Part shown: positions 1 through 9,358 of the stretch, piece after piece
Layout: every line of letters starts with the position of its first letter
Numbering within the stretch: the first letter of the stretch is position 1
Source of the DNA: Opitutales bacterium
GTDB taxonomy: Bacteria; Verrucomicrobiota; Verrucomicrobiia; Opitutales; Oceanipulchritudinaceae
Length of the DNA stretch: 60,247 bases
Assembly: GCA_007133065.1 (NCBI GenBank)
Contig: SLNJ01000011.1
Span: 1-60,247, forward strand
Direction: 5' to 3'
Notes under the pieces: generated by a model
What the model was told of the DNA's origin: nothing
What the model saw: only the letters and a program-made list of their open reading frames with translations
The model's database searches: none
Translations under genes and position numbers: made by a program

Positions 1-2142
1 CGCGGTGGAGAAGTCGTAGGGGAAACCGCCGTTGCCCGCGCCTTCCACGCGATCGCCTTGGATCTGTGACGGCGTGTTGGAATCCGGCGCGCCCTGCCAG
101 GTCCACTCGTCGCGGAAACCGTCTCCGGTCACGATGACGCGCGCGTTGTCGTCGTCCAAGGCAATGAGTTCAACCGCGAGCCCGCGGTCCCATGGATCGT
201 ACACGCTGGCGAACCGTGCGGCGGCGCTCGCGCGCGCGACGGCCTGCAGCTGGCGCCAACCGAGCGGTTCGCGCCGGTGGTCGGCCGGGCTGTCGCCGAT
301 CTCGGAGATGATTTCACGGTCGGAGACGACCTGTGCCGGCATTGTGACGTCGCCGGCGATGAGCTGCAACCTGCCCGTGTCGTCGGTTGGTGTGACCTCT
401 TCGGACTGCAGCAGCCAGGTAATATCGACCGGCTCGGGCGCGCGGATGTCGTCGAGAATCAGGACGTAGTCTCCCTCCACCCAGAAGAAACTGCGCCGGT
501 AGCGGTCGAGTGCCGGTCGACGGTTTTCGCCGTCGTCAAACGCCGGGTAGGCGCCGGCCGACTCGCCTTCGATCCCGGTGATCGCCCTCTGGTGGAGCCA
601 TCCGGTGGTGTATGCCATGCGGCTCATGTCCTCGTCGGCGGGTTGACTCCACATCATCGGCGACCCGTCGCGCCCTCTCACGAACTGCCCCATGTTGTTC
701 ACGAGGATGGTGTTGTGGTTGGCGGAGTGCTTGAGGTAGGAGTAGCCGGAGGTCTGGGCGACGATGGTGTTGCCGACGGCCAGGATGAAACTGTTGGCGT
801 CGGGATCGTCGTGAGCGACGTTCACCCAGACCACGGATCCGTCCGGCTGAAGGCGGAAGTCGTTGAGAGCGTAGCCGCCGAGCGGGCCGCAGCGAAAGAG
901 GCCGGAGACTCCGTCCCTCTCCCAGGAATCATGGAAGTACGTGCTGCCGACATCCGGAAAATAGCCGATCCGGGGGAAGTTCTCCGGCGGTTCACGGCCG
1001 AGATCAGGATCGTCCCAGAGAAGGGAGAGCCATCCGATCCACGCGGAGGTCGGGTTGAGAGCGAGCCATTCGCGCAGGCGCCCCATCACCTCGTTCTGGG
1101 CGTGCCGCTGGGCGGCGAGGAAGTAGAAATTGGCGTAGCTTCCGAATCCTCCCTGCGCGTCGTCTCCGAACGGAAGCGGATTGGAGAGGTCGGAGGTCAT
1201 CGCCAGGAGCCGGAAGTATCCGGCGTATTTGAAGTAATCGAGACCGAGGAAATCGGTGCCGAGGCAGTGGTCTGCGGCTTGCAGACCGAGGATCAGGTGG
1301 CTCCCGCCGAAGACCTGGTATCCGGCGCTCTCGTGCGAGGATCCGTCCATTGGCAGCCACCGCGCAATGAGCGCGACGTCCTCCGCGGCGCGGTGGATCA
1401 GGTAGTTCTCGGCGGGGTCGCCGGTGTAGGTGACGAACGCCGCCAGCGCCAATCCGGTCGTGCGCTTCCAGCGGTGGTTGTTCTGCGGATCCCGCTGCCA
1501 GTAATTGGCCGTGGAGGTCATACGCAGGTGTCCGCCGTAGTACTGGTGGCGCGCCATCTCGCGGATCTTGAGGCGCATTCGCTCACGGAATTCCTCGTCG
1601 AGGTCGTGGTAGAGCCAATCGTAGACCAGCGCCGCCCCCATGAGCATGTTGGCGCTGCTCATGCCGGAATTGCGTTCGCCGCCTTCCTCCCAGGCATCGA
1701 GCTCGAGAAGCAGTTCAAGGAATCCAACGGCGCGCTCGAAGGCGCCCTCGTCGCCAGTCATCAGATAATGCATCGCAATGGTCGGCATCCGCCAGTACCC
1801 CTGCCGCTGCCCATCCGTCGCGTTCGTTGGAAACTCCACTTCATCGATCGCCGGGGGAACGGACGCTTCGCTGTACTCCTCGATGTGTTCGCGGTAGGGG
1901 CGCGCTGCCTCGCTTTGGTAAAACTCCCGCATCGCGGGGAGCGCGGCCTCCGTGAACAGCAGGCGGGGATGCTGGCCGACCAGGTCCTGCCGGAAGCCGG
2001 TGGTCTCCGCGACCACCGGGTCGGTTGCCGGAAACGAAGCGCGCTCGTGTTCCGAAGCGGCGGCTGGAAGCATCAACAGGGTTGCAAGCGTTACGGCGAT
2101 ACACGCCGGCGCGGTGCGGATAACGTGGACAGTCGGTCTCAT
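1..2142 (-). CDS. Heparinase II/III family protein, secreted (3' end beyond window)
   Basis: Reading the minus strand from the ATG at 2142 gives 714 uninterrupted codons to the window edge, so the C-terminus is missing. The protein starts MRPTVHVIRTAPACIAVTLA, a basic start plus hydrophobic core ending near LPAAASEHE, a likely signal peptide. It continues with a heparinase-like alpha/alpha toroid (GQHPRLLFTEA, NMLMGAALVYDWLY, NNHRWKRTTGLALAA) and then a beta-rich heparinase II/III region (HDDPDANSFILAVGNTIV, YLKHSANHNTILVNN, FFWVEGDYVLILDDI). Family members are polysaccharide lyases that cleave uronic-acid-containing glycans by beta-elimination, usually outside the cytoplasm. The substrate cannot be read from sequence. 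It lies next to other carbohydrate genes. The family is fairly sure; the specificity is unknown. Confidence 0.85.
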   Translation of the reverse strand, partial: MRPTVHVIRTAPACIAVTLATLLMLPAAASEHERASFPATDPVVAETTGFRQDLVGQHPRLLFTEAALPAMREFYQSEAARPYREHIEEYSEASVPPAIDEVEFPTNATDGQRQGYWRMPTIAMHYLMTGDEGAFERAVGFLELLLELDAWEEGGERNSGMSSANMLMGAALVYDWLYHDLDEEFRERMRLKIREMARHQYYGGHLRMTSTANYWQRDPQNNHRWKRTTGLALAAFVTYTGDPAENYLIHRAAEDVALIARWLPMDGSSHESAGYQVFGGSHLILGLQAADHCLGTDFLGLDYFKYAGYFRLLAMTSDLSNPLPFGDDAQGGFGSYANFYFLAAQRHAQNEVMGRLREWLALNPTSAWIGWLSLLWDDPDLGREPPENFPRIGYFPDVGSTYFHDSWERDGVSGLFRCGPLGGYALNDFRLQPDGSVVWVNVAHDDPDANSFILAVGNTIVAQTSGYSYLKHSANHNTILVNNMGQFVRGRDGSPMMWSQPADEDMSRMAYTTGWLHQRAITGIEGESAGAYPAFDDGENRRPALDRYRRSFFWVEGDYVLILDDIRAPEPVDITWLLQSEEVTPTDDTGRLQLIAGDVTMPAQVVSDREIISEIGDSPADHRREPLGWRQLQAVARASAAARFASVYDPWDRGLAVELIALDDDNARVIVTGDGFRDEWTWQGAPDSNTPSQIQGDRVEGAGNGGFPYDFSTA

Positions 2143-2566
2143 GGTTCTCAGGGGTCGTGTGTTGTTGGGTTATGCCGATGGAAACGCGGTGGATCGCACC
2201 CGTGCTGAAGGCTCATATAGGAGAGTGAAGATCGACGCAATTGACAAGCCTAGTCGGCTGGCCGACTCGAAATAAAACGACCGGCGAGGCCAGCAGCTAT
2301 GTAGCGCGGGTACAACTGTGATAGAACCAGTGTGAACGCTTCGGGATCGTAACAAGCCTCAGACAACCTCATCCAATCGGGATCGAGATCATTGCAGTGG
2401 AGCTGGTTCCTTCAATTTGGAGACCCGGTGGCGATCCCAAACCCGAGCCCCTGAAGCTCCGGCCCTGCCAGGAGTCGCGCAACCGCTCCAACGCTCCAAC
2501 GCGTTGGAATCGATTGCCGTTGCATTTTCTTGCGATCCGACTTTCGCTGAAGCCATGGAGGAATCT
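2143..2566. other. Intergenic region between divergent genes
   Basis: This stretch separates the heparinase-like gene (minus) from the isomerase gene (plus). I see no coding potential of its own. It holds a 14-bp perfect palindrome at 2495-2508 and, at 2557-2561, a GGAGG ribosome binding site for the downstream gene. Both promoters are expected here, but no convincing -35/-10 pair could be assigned by eye. Confidence 0.5.
2495..2508. promoter_or_regulatory. 14-bp perfect palindrome, possible LacI-type operator
   Basis: TCCAACGCGTTGGA equals its own reverse complement and has the central CG dyad (AACGCGTT) typical of operators for LacI/GalR-family regulators. A partial extra half-site (CTCCAACG) lies just upstream. 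It sits about 60 bp before the start of the sugar isomerase gene and between two divergent carbohydrate genes, a sensible place for sugar-responsive control. No LacI gene is in the window, so the link is inference. Confidence 0.35.
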
Positions 2567-3331
2567 ATGAATACACGAAAGCCAATCGGTCTGCAGTTGT
2601 TTTCCGTCCGCAAGGAGGTCCAGGAGGACCTTCCCGGAACCCTGAAGGAGGTCGCCCGCATGGGCTATGACGGGGTCGAATTTTTCGGGCGTTACCCGCA
2701 TTCTCCGGAGGAGATCCGGGCGATGCTTCAGGAGTGCGGCCTTCAGGCTCCGGGCTACCATGTGCTGCTCCCCTGGCTGGAGGGGGAGGCGCTCGGCGAG
2801 ACCATTGATATGCTCAAGGGGATCGGTGTGCGCTACGCGGTCATTGCCGTGCTCCCTGAGGAGCGGCGCAAGACGCGCCAGGACTGGATCGATGTAGCCG
2901 AACTGATGAACGGCGTGTCGAAGAAGCTCGCCGAGCACAGCATCAAGCTCGGGTATCACAACCATCGCATGGAGTTTGAACGGGTGGACGGTGAACTGCC
3001 GTTTGACTTGCTGTTCGGCAATCTCGACGAATCCGTCTTCATGGAACTCGACGTCGGACACGCCCTGCGCGGCGATGCCGATCCGGCGTCATTGATCCGC
3101 AAATACCCGGGCCGCCTGGACATCGTTCACGTGCGCGAGTACGCGTCTGAAAACGAGAAGGCGTTGGTTGGGGAAGGCGAAGTCGACTGGGCCGACCTGC
3201 TTTCACTTTGCGATCGCGAGGGCAAAACGGAGTGGTACGTGATCGAGCAGAGCGCCTCCGAGTGCCCTCCGCTCGAGGCGGCCGAACGGTGTCTACGCAA
3301 CCTGGAGGGGATCCTGGAGAAGCGGGGCTGA
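2567..3331 (+). CDS. Sugar phosphate isomerase/epimerase (xylose isomerase-like TIM barrel)
   Basis: A 254-residue soluble protein of the AP-endonuclease-2/xylose-isomerase-like TIM-barrel family. Typical marks are the start KPIGLQLFSVRKEV, then GYDGVEFF, the LGYHNHRMEF strand, the metal-binding MELDVGH segment and DIVHVREY. Such proteins isomerise or epimerise sugars or inositol derivatives with a divalent metal bound by Glu/Asp/His. The start ATG at 2567 is chosen because GGAGG lies at 2557-2561, five bases upstream; the reading frame is open further upstream without such a site. It is divergent from the heparinase-like gene and convergent with the beta-helix gene, so it probably belongs to a glycan-use region. 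The exact substrate is unknown. Confidence 0.85.
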   Translation: MNTRKPIGLQLFSVRKEVQEDLPGTLKEVARMGYDGVEFFGRYPHSPEEIRAMLQECGLQAPGYHVLLPWLEGEALGETIDMLKGIGVRYAVIAVLPEERRKTRQDWIDVAELMNGVSKKLAEHSIKLGYHNHRMEFERVDGELPFDLLFGNLDESVFMELDVGHALRGDADPASLIRKYPGRLDIVHVREYASENEKALVGEGEVDWADLLSLCDREGKTEWYVIEQSASECPPLEAAERCLRNLEGILEKRG

Positions 3332-3370
3332 CGGTGACGGGTTGGGTGTGCGCCGGGGTTAGGAAGCCGG

Positions 3371-5728
3371 TTATTCCACCCGAATGAGCCGGATCTCCTC
3401 AAGGTTGAGTCCGATTCCGCCCAGGCATGTAAGGCGGAGGGTGTTGTCCCCGGAGTCGAGCGTTACCGGAGCCGGAAGCTCCGCTTCCACGAACGCGCGC
3501 CAACCGCCGCTGCGTGGCAGCACGACTTCCCGGAGTGCCGCAACCGGCTCTCCATTCACGGACACGGATCGCGGCGCGTAGGCGAGCGTTGCGTAGCGCA
3601 GCGTGACTTTGTAGGTACCGGGATCCGCGTCGGCAATCAGCCACTCGATCCAGTGTCCGGTGTCGGTCCAGTGCCTCAGAAAGCGTTCTCCGATCTCGTC
3701 ATCGAACGTTGCTACATCGATCTCGCCGCCGCCCTCGGCGGAGAAATCGGCTGCGCGGACGACAATCGGCTCGACTCCCGGGACCGGCTGCATGGCCTCA
3801 ATCGGCCGCGGAGGCTGTGCTGCGGTTCCTTTCGCAACTGCCGGACGTTCGTCCAACGCACCCGGTTCGTAGGCGGCTTCGTAGGGGCCGATATCGATGG
3901 ATCCGCCGTGGACGCGCGGATTCCCGGCAAAGTCGGCGTCGAAGTCGAAATCGGGGAAGATCCCGCGAGGGTAGTATTCGCTGACATCGGTTCCCCGGTC
4001 GACTGCCGGGCCGGTGGGAACGGGGCGGAAATCATAGGCTCTGGGATCGACGAACAACGCATCGGCGGCGGCAACGCGGAACTCGCCCTCGGCGTATTCG
4101 GCACGCGGCGCGAGGTAGATGTTGTGGGAACGCCGGTTGGAATCGTCGAGTGGGTAGCCGGCCTTGCCGGCGAGGATGTTGTTTTTGATCACGAGTCCTG
4201 CCGCATCGGGATCGTTCACGAAGAACGACGCATCGGAAACGCCGATATAGTTGTTGAGGAATACATGGTCGCGCGTGGCATCCCCGGGCCAGAGGCCGAT
4301 AGTGGACCCGCCGCCGGCGGTGAAGATGTTGTTGATGATGTAGACCCGTTCGGTGGTGTTGAGCGTGAGCCCGATGTTCGACCGATGGGCGACGTTGCGG
4401 GCGACGAGGACGTCCTCGCACTCGACGTAAATCGTGAACGGATTGCTGTGGATCCCGCGGCAGTCGAGCACGATGTTGTCGATCATCTGTCCCCTCTTGA
4501 CATAGTAGAAGCGGAGAGGCGATCGCCCGACCATGCGGATCGTGTTGGCGCGGTAGATCACGTCTTCGCCGTGAACGGTTTGGATCGCGTTGCTCCGCTG
4601 GCAGTGGTGAATGTGGTTTCCCTCGACGACGTGGTCTTCCACGTGGGTGAAGCGGACCGCACTCGTGCTGTCGGTCGTCCGGATACGGGTGATCTCGTTG
4701 TTGCGCACGCGCACCCCGGATGTGTTGCTGCCCCGGATTGCCTGCCCGTAGTTTTGGATGCGAAAGCCCTCGATGCCGATGTGGTCGACTCCGCTGTCGC
4801 CGAGATCGAAAGCGCGGTGGCGGACCGTTGCGGAGATGCCGGCGTCATTCGGATTCCGGTCGGCCCACGGCCAGAGGGTGATGCGGTGACGTCCTTGGGC
4901 GTCGGGTTGCTCGTCGAAGACGTATTCTCCCGGCCGGCTCAGAACATGGCCATGGAGCGAGTTGGCGATCGAGTAGCGGCCGATCGGCTGCCGGTTGGCG
5001 CGCTCGTAGGTGATCGTTTGCGTTTCCGCGTCCCAATCGGTGATGCGCGAGTACGCCGCAAAATTGTTCACCGTGATCTGGACCACGTAAGCGCCGACGA
5101 GGTGGTCTCCGATGGGAGCGAGGCGGTCGTCCTGCAATTCCGTGAATGTCGGCCGGGCGTCGGTGCTATGAAAATGCGTTGCGTCGCAATCGTAGAACGG
5201 ATCGTCCGGCTTCGGGTACTGGGAGGGGAAGAGCATCCGATCTTCCTGTACGAGCGCGACGCTGTAGGCGGTGGTTCCCTCCGGCACGTCGACGGTTGCA
5301 GTGTAGAGGCGCTCCCAATTCGGATTGCCGCCGCAATCCTCCGCCGAGCGGCACGGACGCCATCCGGGCACGATCTCCCCGCCGTCCAGAATTGCCGGTC
5401 CGGTGCCGAAAGTGCCGGCGCTGTTCCCGTCGAATACGATCGGAGACCCGGATTCGCCCGACTCGGTGACCACGATCCGGCCGCGGTATGCGATCCCGCC
5501 TTTGAAGACGACTCGGTCACCCGCGTCGAGGCGAACCGACGCGGCGCGATTGGTCGCTTCCGGATCGCCCGGAGCGCGCTGGAACGCGGCGCCGGGTGCG
5601 GTGCCCGCGGCGCTGTCGTCGCCGTGATCGAAGTCGACGTAATAGACGGTCGCCGCGGCGAGCGGGAGTGGGAGCGCGAAGAGGAGTGCCGGTGCAAGGG
5701 CGCGGATAATGAACGCTTTCCGTGTCAT
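3371..5728 (-). CDS. Secreted right-handed parallel beta-helix protein with C-terminal CBM-like domain
   Basis: A 785-residue protein. Residues 1-26 look like a signal peptide (hydrophobic stretch ending PLPLAAA). Next comes the N-terminal segment typical of parallel beta-helix polysaccharide-active proteins (YYVDFDHGDDSAAGT, then GDRVVFKGG). The middle, roughly residues 300-530, has repeating beta-helix coils with Asn ladders (GVRVRNNEITRI, HVVEGNHIHHC, VLVARNVAHRSNIGL, VYIINNIF). The last 130 residues (from about VVRAADFSAEGG to GIGLNLEEIRLIRVE) resemble a family 6/35 carbohydrate-binding module. It is likely an extracellular lyase or hydrolase for a plant or algal glycan; the catalytic residues cannot be assigned. 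It is divergent from the esterase gene at 5823. Confidence 0.8.
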   Translation of the reverse strand: MTRKAFIIRALAPALLFALPLPLAAATVYYVDFDHGDDSAAGTAPGAAFQRAPGDPEATNRAASVRLDAGDRVVFKGGIAYRGRIVVTESGESGSPIVFDGNSAGTFGTGPAILDGGEIVPGWRPCRSAEDCGGNPNWERLYTATVDVPEGTTAYSVALVQEDRMLFPSQYPKPDDPFYDCDATHFHSTDARPTFTELQDDRLAPIGDHLVGAYVVQITVNNFAAYSRITDWDAETQTITYERANRQPIGRYSIANSLHGHVLSRPGEYVFDEQPDAQGRHRITLWPWADRNPNDAGISATVRHRAFDLGDSGVDHIGIEGFRIQNYGQAIRGSNTSGVRVRNNEITRIRTTDSTSAVRFTHVEDHVVEGNHIHHCQRSNAIQTVHGEDVIYRANTIRMVGRSPLRFYYVKRGQMIDNIVLDCRGIHSNPFTIYVECEDVLVARNVAHRSNIGLTLNTTERVYIINNIFTAGGGSTIGLWPGDATRDHVFLNNYIGVSDASFFVNDPDAAGLVIKNNILAGKAGYPLDDSNRRSHNIYLAPRAEYAEGEFRVAAADALFVDPRAYDFRPVPTGPAVDRGTDVSEYYPRGIFPDFDFDADFAGNPRVHGGSIDIGPYEAAYEPGALDERPAVAKGTAAQPPRPIEAMQPVPGVEPIVVRAADFSAEGGGEIDVATFDDEIGERFLRHWTDTGHWIEWLIADADPGTYKVTLRYATLAYAPRSVSVNGEPVAALREVVLPRSGGWRAFVEAELPAPVTLDSGDNTLRLTCLGGIGLNLEEIRLIRVE

Positions 5729-5822
5729 GATCTGCGAAGTGTTGCAACCGGACAGCGGTCGTGCGAATCAAATCCACTTCAAGACGTGACATATCCGGTG
5801 GATTCTCCAAAGCTCTCCCTCC

Positions 5823-6623
5823 ATGACTGAATGCATTCGCGAGATACCGTACGCTCCGGAGCACGGGTGGCGGGGAGTCGGGGACCTATACCTGCCCGCC
5901 GGCGGAGCGCAGGGACAGCCGGCGGCGCTGGTGATCCACGGAGGCGGCTGGAACGCCATGGACAAGCACGGGCTGGCGGGAATCGCGGAACTCGTGTCGG
6001 AGTGCGGCTACGCTGCGTTCAACATCAATTACCGCCTGCTCGACAACGCTCCGTGGCCGGCGTGCGGCGACGACTGTCTCAAGGCGGCCCGGTTTGTTCT
6101 CGAAGCGGGTCACCCCGCGATGGAGCGGATCGACCGCCGCCGCCTGCTGGTGATCGGTGCATCGGCGGGGGGACACCTCGCCATGATGACCGGCCTGCGA
6201 TTGGATTCCGACCACGTGCGCGGCATCGTGTCAATTGCAGGGCCGAGCGATCTCACGCGGCGTTTTGCGTTCCCGGGCGAGGAGTCTGCTGCTTTCGCCC
6301 GCCGATTCCTGGGCGAACACCAGGAAACCGCCCGGGATGCGCTCCTCGCGGAGGCATCGCCTCTCGAATGGGTCAGGCCAAACGCCCCGCCGTTACTGTG
6401 CGTGCACAGCAGCAACGATGAACTGGTACCCCTGGAACAATCGAAGTGGATCGTCGATGCGTACCGGAACGCCGGCGCTCAGGCTCAACTTTTTCTATTC
6501 GACGGACCGGGCCGGCAACACGGCATCTGGATCGACGGTACCGATCCCGGCCGGTTGCGCGCCGAACCGACCGGCGCTGTGACGGCGTTCCTTCAAGACG
6601 TCGCAGCAAATGCGAAGAACTGA
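5823..6623 (+). CDS. Alpha/beta hydrolase, BD-FAE/esterase-like
   Basis: A 266-residue cytoplasmic alpha/beta hydrolase. The oxyanion-hole motif HGGGW is at about residues 39-43, the nucleophile elbow GASAG has Ser114, the acid is likely Asp199 (HSSNDE) and the base His233 (GRQHGIW). The whole fold of the carboxylesterase/BD-FAE group is present. These enzymes remove acyl or other ester groups from small molecules or decorated sugars. No signal peptide is visible. It is divergently transcribed from the secreted beta-helix gene with only 94 bp between, which suggests coordinated use, for example de-esterifying oligosaccharides brought into the cell. That role is inference. Confidence 0.85.
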   Translation: MTECIREIPYAPEHGWRGVGDLYLPAGGAQGQPAALVIHGGGWNAMDKHGLAGIAELVSECGYAAFNINYRLLDNAPWPACGDDCLKAARFVLEAGHPAMERIDRRRLLVIGASAGGHLAMMTGLRLDSDHVRGIVSIAGPSDLTRRFAFPGEESAAFARRFLGEHQETARDALLAEASPLEWVRPNAPPLLCVHSSNDELVPLEQSKWIVDAYRNAGAQAQLFLFDGPGRQHGIWIDGTDPGRLRAEPTGAVTAFLQDVAANAKN

Positions 6624-6658
6624 ACACCTCGGCCGTATTACACCGGCGACGCGGGGGC

Positions 6659-6961
6659 TCACCCGCCTTGCGGAGCGGTTGCAGTCAGGATCCTGAGTGC
6701 CTCGCGGCCGCTCATTCCGACCGTGACTCCGCGCTCCTGTGCCGCGCGGCTCGCCTCTTCAACCGGGACCTCGAGCATTTCCTCGAGCGTTTTGACCCCA
6801 CGCACAATGGCGACGGCGTCACCGAGCCGGTCGGCGACTGCGACGCTGAAGTAGCCGCACCCGAGGAATCCGCACCCGGCCTGGATCAGGAGAACATTCG
6901 ATTGTGCGGTCGGCACGTGGGCCGCCGTGTGGGAGGTACCATCTATCGTGATTGTTGCCAT
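6659..6961 (-). CDS. DUF1805 (YunC-like) family protein
   Basis: A 100-residue protein matching the DUF1805/YunC pattern: a short beta hairpin start (MATITIDGTSHTAAHV), then LLIQAGCGFLGCGYFSVAVADRLGDAVAIVRGVKTLEEML, and the end GVTVGMSGREAL. The family is small, globular and of unknown function, often standing alone. Its ATG at 6961 lies 19 bases inside the 3' end of the preceding dehydratase gene, in a different frame, so the two are probably translationally coupled. I cannot assign a biochemical role. Confidence 0.8.
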   Translation of the reverse strand: MATITIDGTSHTAAHVPTAQSNVLLIQAGCGFLGCGYFSVAVADRLGDAVAIVRGVKTLEEMLEVPVEEASRAAQERGVTVGMSGREALRILTATAPQGG

Positions 6962-7920
6962 GGAAGATTGTCGATGTCGGCATTCCCTCCGGTCAGAATG
7001 AGCCCGACCCGGCAGCCGGCGAACCGGTCCGGTTCGCGGAGAACTGCCGCGAGGGTGACGGCCGACGAGGGTTCAATGATGAGTTTCAGACGTTCCCAAA
7101 CCATCCGCATCGCGTCAATGATCTGCGCCTCGGTGACGGGGATGACTGCGGCGGCATTGCGCTGCAGGAGCGCGAAGGTGCGTTCGCAAATCGGTGCGCG
7201 CAATCCGTCCGCGATCGTGGACGGATTATCGATCACAATGATCCGCCCGGCCGCGAGCGAGCGGGCCGCGTCGTCGGCGCCGGCGGGCTGCGCGCCGATC
7301 AACCGGAGGGGCTCCGCGCGTGATGAGGCGACAACACAGGCGCCGCTCAGCATGCCGCCGCCCCCGATCGGAGCGACGATCGTGTCGAGGCCGTCCACCT
7401 GTTCGAGTAGTTCCAACGTAGCTGTCCCCTGCCCTGCGATGACGTTCCGATCATCGTATGGGTGGATCAAGGTTGCCCCGGTCTTCGCGATGATCTGTTC
7501 GACGCACGAGCGGCGCGCCTGCATGGTGGGTTCACAGGTGTGAACCGAGGCGCCGTACCCCGCCACCGCCGCGCGTTTTACCGGATTGGCGTTCGCGGGC
7601 ATCACCACGTGTGCCGGGATCCTGCGCAGCCGCGCCGCAAGGGCGACGCCCGCGGCATGGTTTCCGGAAGAGTGCGTGACGACGCCCCGCGCAGCGCCGT
7701 CGCGGTCGAGGCAAAGCACCGCGTTCGAGGCGCCGCGAAATTTAAATGCGCCGGTACGCTGCAGGTTCTCACACTTGAAGAACAGCGAAGCCCCGCTGAA
7801 CTCGTCGAGGGTTCTGCTGGTGAATACGGGCGTCCTGTGGATCCATGGTCCAATCCGCTCGGCTGCAGCGTGAACTTCCTGAACCGCGGGCACATCCGCC
7901 GATGGGCATTCCGCCGTCAT
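6943..7920 (-). CDS. PLP-dependent threonine/serine dehydratase (or serine racemase) family
   Basis: A 325-residue fold-type II PLP enzyme. The PLP lysine is in the KFRGA motif (FKFRGASNAV), the phosphate-binding glycine loop is IGGGGMLSG, and SSGNHAAGVALAA matches the substrate-binding Asn loop. Family members deaminate L-threonine or L-serine to 2-oxo acids, or racemise serine. The regulatory ACT domain of biosynthetic IlvA is absent, so a catabolic dehydratase or racemase is more likely. The start at 7920 (MTAECPSAD) fits family length; an upstream ATG-containing extension to 7962 is possible. No clear ribosome binding site is present at either. Its 3' end overlaps the DUF1805 gene. Confidence 0.85.
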   Translation of the reverse strand: MTAECPSADVPAVQEVHAAAERIGPWIHRTPVFTSRTLDEFSGASLFFKCENLQRTGAFKFRGASNAVLCLDRDGAARGVVTHSSGNHAAGVALAARLRRIPAHVVMPANANPVKRAAVAGYGASVHTCEPTMQARRSCVEQIIAKTGATLIHPYDDRNVIAGQGTATLELLEQVDGLDTIVAPIGGGGMLSGACVVASSRAEPLRLIGAQPAGADDAARSLAAGRIIVIDNPSTIADGLRAPICERTFALLQRNAAAVIPVTEAQIIDAMRMVWERLKLIIEPSSAVTLAAVLREPDRFAGCRVGLILTGGNADIDNLPWQQSR

Positions 7921-8184
7921 TCTACAGAATCGTTGTCTACGCCCCGGCACGCTCCCTGGCAATCCAGATTTGTTGGTATCGTATCAATTCCATGGTCCTC
8001 TCCTTCCCCGAGGCATTGCAGAACCTGACAGCCAATTTCCACGCGACGCCCGCAAGGGTACGAGGACGGTTCGGTCGCTCGAAACATGCGCCCTGCACTC
8101 GTGCGACTTACCCGTTTATCCCGCACCGGGATCTCCACGCCCGGCACCCACAAATGAGAAAGCTTGATTACAGGCGCGGCCGGT

Positions 8185-9195
8185 TCAAACCACGGCGCCG
8201 CCGCAACTCGAGCCGGCGCCGGCGGTGCAACCGTAACAGTGCGCGGCGGTACGGATGGGGATGCGCTTCCAGGCGGCGAGATCCACATCCCAGAGTTTCA
8301 ACGGATTGTTCCCGGCACGCAGGTGCATGTTCATCTGTTGGTTGAAATCGCAGTCGAAGGTGTTTCCCTGCCAATCGACGCTGATCGTGTCACGGCACAT
8401 GAGACCGTCGACGGCGGCGGGGTTGAAGTTGCCGACGAGCAGTTTCATGTAGTCTTCGAGGTGTCCGTTGCGCTTGAGCCAGGAGGCGAACCGGGCGACG
8501 GGGAGGTTGGTGATTGTATAGAGCCGGTTGAACTCAATCCCGAAGTGCTTGCTCAACTCGCGCTTGTAATCGGCTTCCAGTTCGTCCTGATCGGGCGGCA
8601 ATTTGGGGCCGTTGGGGTTGTAGACAAGATGCAGGGAAAGGTCCGGGTCGATGCCGTAGCCAAGGCTGTTGAGCAGGCGGAGCCCGCGAATGCTGTCGTC
8701 GAAGACCCCGTTGCCGCGCTGTTCGTTGACGTTGTCGGGCGAGTAGCACGGCATGGAGGCGATGATTTCGACGCGGTGCGCGGCGAGAAACGCTCCGAGG
8801 CCCTCGTATCCCGGTTCGACGAGAATCGTCAGATTGGAACGGTCGATGACGTGGGCGCCCATTTTCCGGAGACGGGCGACGAGCCACCGGAAGTCCGGAG
8901 CCATCTCCGGGGCGCCGCCGGTGAGATCGACTGTCGGCACCGGGTTGGCCGCATACCAATCCACGATCTTCTCCAGGGTCTCCCGCTGTACGATCTCCTT
9001 GCGCCCGGGGCCTGCGTTGACGTGGCAGTGCACGCAGGTGAGGTTACAGAGCTTGCCGAGGTTAAGCTGGAGGACTTGCGGGGCGGCGCGCGTCAGCGCT
9101 TTACCTTGTTCGCGGAGTGTCGCGGCGAACGGCGGAGCGCAGGCCTCCGCCGCGTTCCGCACGCGGGTGGTATCTCGGGAAACAGTCCGTGTCAT
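8185..9195 (-). CDS. arsS: Arsenosugar biosynthesis radical SAM protein ArsS-like
   Basis: A 336-residue radical SAM protein. The [4Fe-4S] cysteines are in CNLTCVHC (Cys50, Cys54, Cys57), with the SAM-binding TGGAPE further on. The C-terminal half is the DUF3641-type Cys-rich domain with SVDWQGNTFDCDFNQQM and the end HCYGCTAGAGSSCGG. This architecture is that of ArsS, which acts on methylated arsenic to build arsenosugars; some relatives carry selenocysteine in the C-terminal tail, and here ordinary cysteines are found. An AhpD-like protein with a CxxC motif, a recurrent partner of this family, is encoded nearby at 9742. No arsM or arsR gene is visible in this window. The family call is strong; the arsenic role follows from the family. 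Confidence 0.85.
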   Translation of the reverse strand: MTRTVSRDTTRVRNAAEACAPPFAATLREQGKALTRAAPQVLQLNLGKLCNLTCVHCHVNAGPGRKEIVQRETLEKIVDWYAANPVPTVDLTGGAPEMAPDFRWLVARLRKMGAHVIDRSNLTILVEPGYEGLGAFLAAHRVEIIASMPCYSPDNVNEQRGNGVFDDSIRGLRLLNSLGYGIDPDLSLHLVYNPNGPKLPPDQDELEADYKRELSKHFGIEFNRLYTITNLPVARFASWLKRNGHLEDYMKLLVGNFNPAAVDGLMCRDTISVDWQGNTFDCDFNQQMNMHLRAGNNPLKLWDVDLAAWKRIPIRTAAHCYGCTAGAGSSCGGAVV

Positions 9196-9358
9196 AAATC
9201 TATCGCGGTGTGTACATGGTGGAGCGCCGGGAAGCCAGTGCTGCGGTTTTCCTTACATGACGCACGTCTGCGCCGGCTATTCCTGAAAATCCGGAAGCAG
9301 ATTCCGGAGCGGGCACGGCAGAGGGAAATATCCGCACGGCTGCATCGTCCCGTATAGG

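Noticed and set aside
277..2208. 643-codon open frame on the plus strand over the heparinase-like gene
   Set aside because: It is antisense to the clear heparinase II/III protein, has no recognisable domain and has the amino-acid bias of a GC-rich shadow frame.
3653..5830. 725-codon plus-strand open frame antisense to the beta-helix gene
   Set aside because: No motif; the minus-strand product has a signal peptide and beta-helix repeats, so the plus frame is a shadow.
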